A stretch of DNA of 11,181 nucleotides from Treponema sp. (GTDB lineage: Bacteria; Spirochaetota; Spirochaetia; Treponematales; Breznakiellaceae). The translations under genes and the position numbers were made by a program. The notes below the pieces were generated by a model. That model worked only from the letters and a program-made list of their open reading frames with translations, was not told where the DNA came from and made no database searches. Positions 10,520 to 11,181 of this stretch are shown here, one piece after another (positions within the stretch are counted from its first letter, which is position 1; every line of letters begins with the position of its first letter). Location of the stretch: assembly GCA_031254385.1 (NCBI GenBank), contig JAIRUO010000012.1, positions 1-11,181 on the forward strand, given 5' to 3'.

Positions 10520-11181
10520 CTAGCTCTTACCCTTATCATAAGGCTGCCCCACAGCTCGGGGAGCGTAATCTTTGCCGCTAAAAATGACCAGGGTAATAAG
10601 GGTGATAAAATAGGGCATGGCGCTGAAAATTTCCGAAGGCAGAGCCCTCAAAGCAGAAATATTAATAATATTGACTGCCAGCGCAGAGGAAGCGCCAAAG
10701 AGAAAACTCGAACCAAGTATACCCAATGGCATCCAGCGGCCAAAAGAAACAGCGGCCAGGGCGATAAAGCCTTTTCCGTTAATGGAAGTAACGGTGAACT
10801 GTATGTCCTGGGTCAGCACAACGCAGGCGCCTGCAATCCCCGCAAGGATTCCAGAAATAAGTACGGCAATATAGCGGATTTTTATGACATTGACACCGGC
10901 GGAAGCTAAGGCTTGGGGATGTTCGCCGGCAGCCCTTAGGCGGAGGCCCCATGGCCTTTTGTATAGCATAAAGGCGGCAAGGCCCAATATGATAAAAGCC
11001 ATCCAAGCGGTGGGATAGATGCCGCCTATCCATGCCTTCATCCCCATCTGGTAATTCTGGCTCCTGTCCATGCGGAAGAAAAGCTGACAGACAAAAACCG
11101 TTAGGCCGTTGGCAAGGAGGTTGATCCCAGTTCCAGAGATGACTTGATCCGCCCGGAGCGTTATCGAAGCAAAGGCATGTA
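10520..11181 (-). CDS. ABC transporter permease, BmpA-type nucleoside uptake (NupQ/YufQ-like), 3' part
   Basis: The frame is open to the right edge, so the N-terminus is missing; about 220 residues are visible. The opening ASITLRADQVISGTGINLLA and then RPWGLRLRAAGEHPQALASAG and KIRYIAVLISGILAGIAGA are signatures of the second permease (BPD_transp_2, LivH/RbsC-like) of BmpA-dependent nucleoside ABC importers. Several hydrophobic helices are evident (for example TAWMAFIILGLAAFMLY and YFITLITLVIF). Such genes normally end an operon of lipoprotein, ATPase and two permeases, which would lie upstream, beyond the window. A purine nucleoside substrate is plausible from the family; the exported 5'-nucleotidase at the other end of the window would fit salvage but is not linked to it. 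Confidence 0.9.
   Translation of the reverse strand, partial: HAFASITLRADQVISGTGINLLANGLTVFVCQLFFRMDRSQNYQMGMKAWIGGIYPTAWMAFIILGLAAFMLYKRPWGLRLRAAGEHPQALASAGVNVIKIRYIAVLISGILAGIAGACVVLTQDIQFTVTSINGKGFIALAAVSFGRWMPLGILGSSFLFGASSALAVNIINISALRALPSEIFSAMPYFITLITLVIFSGKDYAPRAVGQPYDKGKS

Overview
The window looks like a Treponema-type spirochaete chromosome, possibly a host-gut treponeme. The best clue is the flagellar switch protein at 2256-3575, whose FliM part reads like treponemal FliM. Base composition is mixed: the flanking genes (nucleotidase, nitroreductase, WYL regulator, permease) look near 50% GC, while the middle (about 3.6-9.4 kb) is AT-rich with short, broken and unfamiliar genes. The genus is inferred, not shown.

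Left flank (1-1640): the start of an exported 5'-nucleotidase (minus), a decayed Cys-rich reading frame, a nitroreductase (plus), and tRNA-Cys (minus), whose 3' end overlaps the nitroreductase stop codon. Next comes a two-gene minus-strand operon (3623-1670): a FliM-FliN fusion followed, after a 1-nt gap, by a membrane-anchored FliG middle domain lacking the torque-generating C-terminal domain. A 38-residue relic of a FliG C-terminus lies at 7909-7793, upstream of a small MotA-loop-like protein.

Middle (3.6-9.4 kb): a patchwork of small minus-strand modules: an HNH endonuclease; three copies (one a stub) of an unknown small-protein family; two DUF4116-type repeat genes (one broken); an EEP-fold nuclease/phosphatase; the FliG relic operon; and an orphan 70-residue ORF. 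A plus-strand pair at 8640-9358 encodes a GNAT-like protein and a small partner. Right flank (9439-11181): a WYL-domain regulator and the 3' part of a BmpA-type nucleoside ABC permease.

The most striking feature is a 38-bp unit present seven times, always on the minus strand. It is a palindrome (CTCTATC, 7-nt centre, GATAGAG), then exactly 9 nt, then a TANNNT -10 hexamer. Five copies precede an intact ORF, one precedes the FliG relic, and one is an orphan. The WYL gene carries its own copy. No good -35 element is present, so this looks like a regulon of accessory genes controlled by a palindrome-binding protein. The WYL protein is the obvious candidate, by analogy with PafBC sigma adaptation or BrxR/CapW-type control. 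Several genes, including two with the palindrome, have the -10 hexamer exactly 6 nt before the ATG, implying leaderless mRNAs.
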